64,000 bases of DNA from contig NC_079875.1 of assembly GCF_029227915.1 (NCBI RefSeq), positions 682,001 through 746,000 on the forward strand, written 5' to 3'. This DNA is from Hydractinia symbiolongicarpus (taxonomy: Eukaryota; Cnidaria; Hydrozoa; Anthoathecata; Hydractiniidae). Made by a program: the position numbers and the translations under genes. The stretch's first letter is position 1; each line of letters opens with the position of its first letter. Shown piece after piece: positions 63,701 through 64,000 of the stretch. The notes beneath the pieces were generated by a model. That model saw nothing but the letters and a program-made list of their open reading frames with translations, ran no database searches and was not told where the DNA came from.

Positions 63701-64000
63701 TAGTCAAAAGTATACAAAGATAGTACCCAGGGAGTAAACTCATTTCCCGAACGATTTTTTAAATTATTTTTTCACCACTAAAACGCATGAGACTTGTAGT
63801 TTTTAAAAATGTTTTCATTTTTGATGAGACGCTTAATGAAAGAGGTTTAATCGCAGGCAAACGAAAACCCGCCATTTCCCGTAAACCCCGGACTCGGCCC
63901 GTATAATCGAAAGCATACAAAGAAAGTACCCAGGGAGTAAACTCATTTCCCCAACGATTTTTTAAATTATTTTTTCACCACTAAAACGCATGAGACTTGT
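57710..64000. repeat. Satellite domain 9: copy of 48.8-53.1 kb, then of 42.5-44.9 kb
   Basis: From about 57.7 to 62.1 kb the order of variant units follows 48.8-53.1 kb. The offset is 8,933 bp at the start, about 8,527 bp near 58.35-59.06 kb, and 8,933 bp again from 59.5 kb. The 406-bp steps equal two units lost and two gained. From about 61.54 kb to the window end the order follows 42.45-44.92 kb (offset about 19,085 bp, 94 units). The two source regions overlap in their shared GTAAAAACCCCGG series, which makes a natural point for switching between them. No non-satellite sequence occurs up to the last base. Confidence 0.82.

Larger units (their letters stand above)
1..64000. repeat. 203-bp tandem satellite array, about 315 monomers, single orientation
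   Basis: The landmark ATGAGACTTG, or close variants such as ATAAGACTTG, recurs every 202 to 206 bp across the whole window, for example at 67, 270, 473, 676 and 878, and last at 63,990. All copies lie on the same strand and I see no inversion. No other sequence interrupts them, so there is no stretch longer than one monomer that is not satellite. Size changes between units are small: one- to three-base indels in T tracts, in TCCCGGAC and in GTAAACCCCGG. Long uninterrupted arrays of this unit size are typical of eukaryotic centromeric or other heterochromatic satellites. The chromosomal location and species are inference, and I do not recognise the family. Confidence 0.99.

Noticed and set aside
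850-63717. Open frames of 61-102 codons on both strands, many identical
   Set aside because: All are translations of the same satellite in different frames. They overlap one another on opposite strands, end at monomer-specific stop codons, and are identical only where DNA blocks were duplicated. The unit length of 203 is not a multiple of three, so no long frame persists. There is no independent coding signal.
1-64000. CRISPR array
   Set aside because: There is no alternation of short conserved repeats with unique spacers. The whole 203-bp unit is conserved and no cas gene is present.
1-64000. Transposable element, long terminal repeat or retrotransposon fragment
   Set aside because: I saw no break in the 203-bp period, no target-site duplication, no polypurine tract with flanking terminal repeats and no reverse transcriptase or transposase frame.
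1-64000. Ribosomal RNA, tRNA or 5S gene tandem array
   Set aside because: The unit has no recognisable 5S, tRNA box A/B or rRNA sequence, and its A/T-tract content is unlike these genes.
1-64000. Telomeric or subtelomeric simple repeat
   Set aside because: No run of TTAGGG, TTTAGGG, TTAGG or similar short repeat occurs, so nothing here supports a chromosome end.
1-64000. A single regular higher-order repeat as in human alpha satellite
   Set aside because: Offsets between matching blocks are 2, 3, 4, 6, 7, 8, 10, 11, 13, 14, 15, 17, 25, 42-44 and 94 units. No single period covers the window.

Overview
The whole 64 kb window is one uninterrupted tandem satellite array. The repeat unit (monomer) is about 203 bp, and every copy runs in the same orientation from the first base to the last. 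Using the landmark ATGAGACTTG or its variants as phase, the first unit starts at 67 and the last visible one at 63,990, which gives about 315 units at an average of about 202.9 bp. Both window edges fall inside a unit, so the array continues beyond the window on both sides. I find no protein-coding gene, RNA gene, transposon, CRISPR array, microsatellite island, telomere repeat or unique sequence. Open frames of 61 to 102 codons exist on both strands, but they are translations of the satellite itself.

This architecture points to a eukaryotic genome, most likely centromeric, pericentromeric or other constitutive heterochromatin, finished with long reads. I do not recognise the satellite family and cannot name the organism or clade. 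A hand count of one unit (270-472) gives about 37% GC. It has an A/T-rich part with T and A tracts and a G/C-richer part with many CpGs.

On top of the 203-bp period there is a nested, irregular higher-order structure. Region by region: 1-2,470 holds mixed basic monomers with a two-unit duplication. 2,470-16,900 is a domain marked by a variant with the string AGTATTTAAA that is not seen further right. 16,900-22,500 holds a six-unit (1,218 bp) tandem duplication inside a 17-unit offset. 22,500-31,440 holds blocks repeated at 10- and 15-unit spacing. 31,440-35,740 holds a three-unit (609 bp) cassette present three times plus an eight-unit duplication. 35,740-45,290 holds 11-, four- and 14-unit duplications. 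45,290-64,000 holds large blocks repeated at 13, 7, 42-44 and 94 units. Neighbouring blocks are nearly identical and often share private mutations, whereas different domains differ. This is the pattern expected from unequal exchange, replication slippage or gene conversion, not from selection on genes.

Within each unit three small features recur: a 22-bp perfect palindrome with a TTTT loop, a GTATA dyad, and a GCCGGC palindrome. CpG is not depleted. The best candidates for biological function are these conserved DNA motifs and the near-nucleosomal repeat length, not any encoded product.
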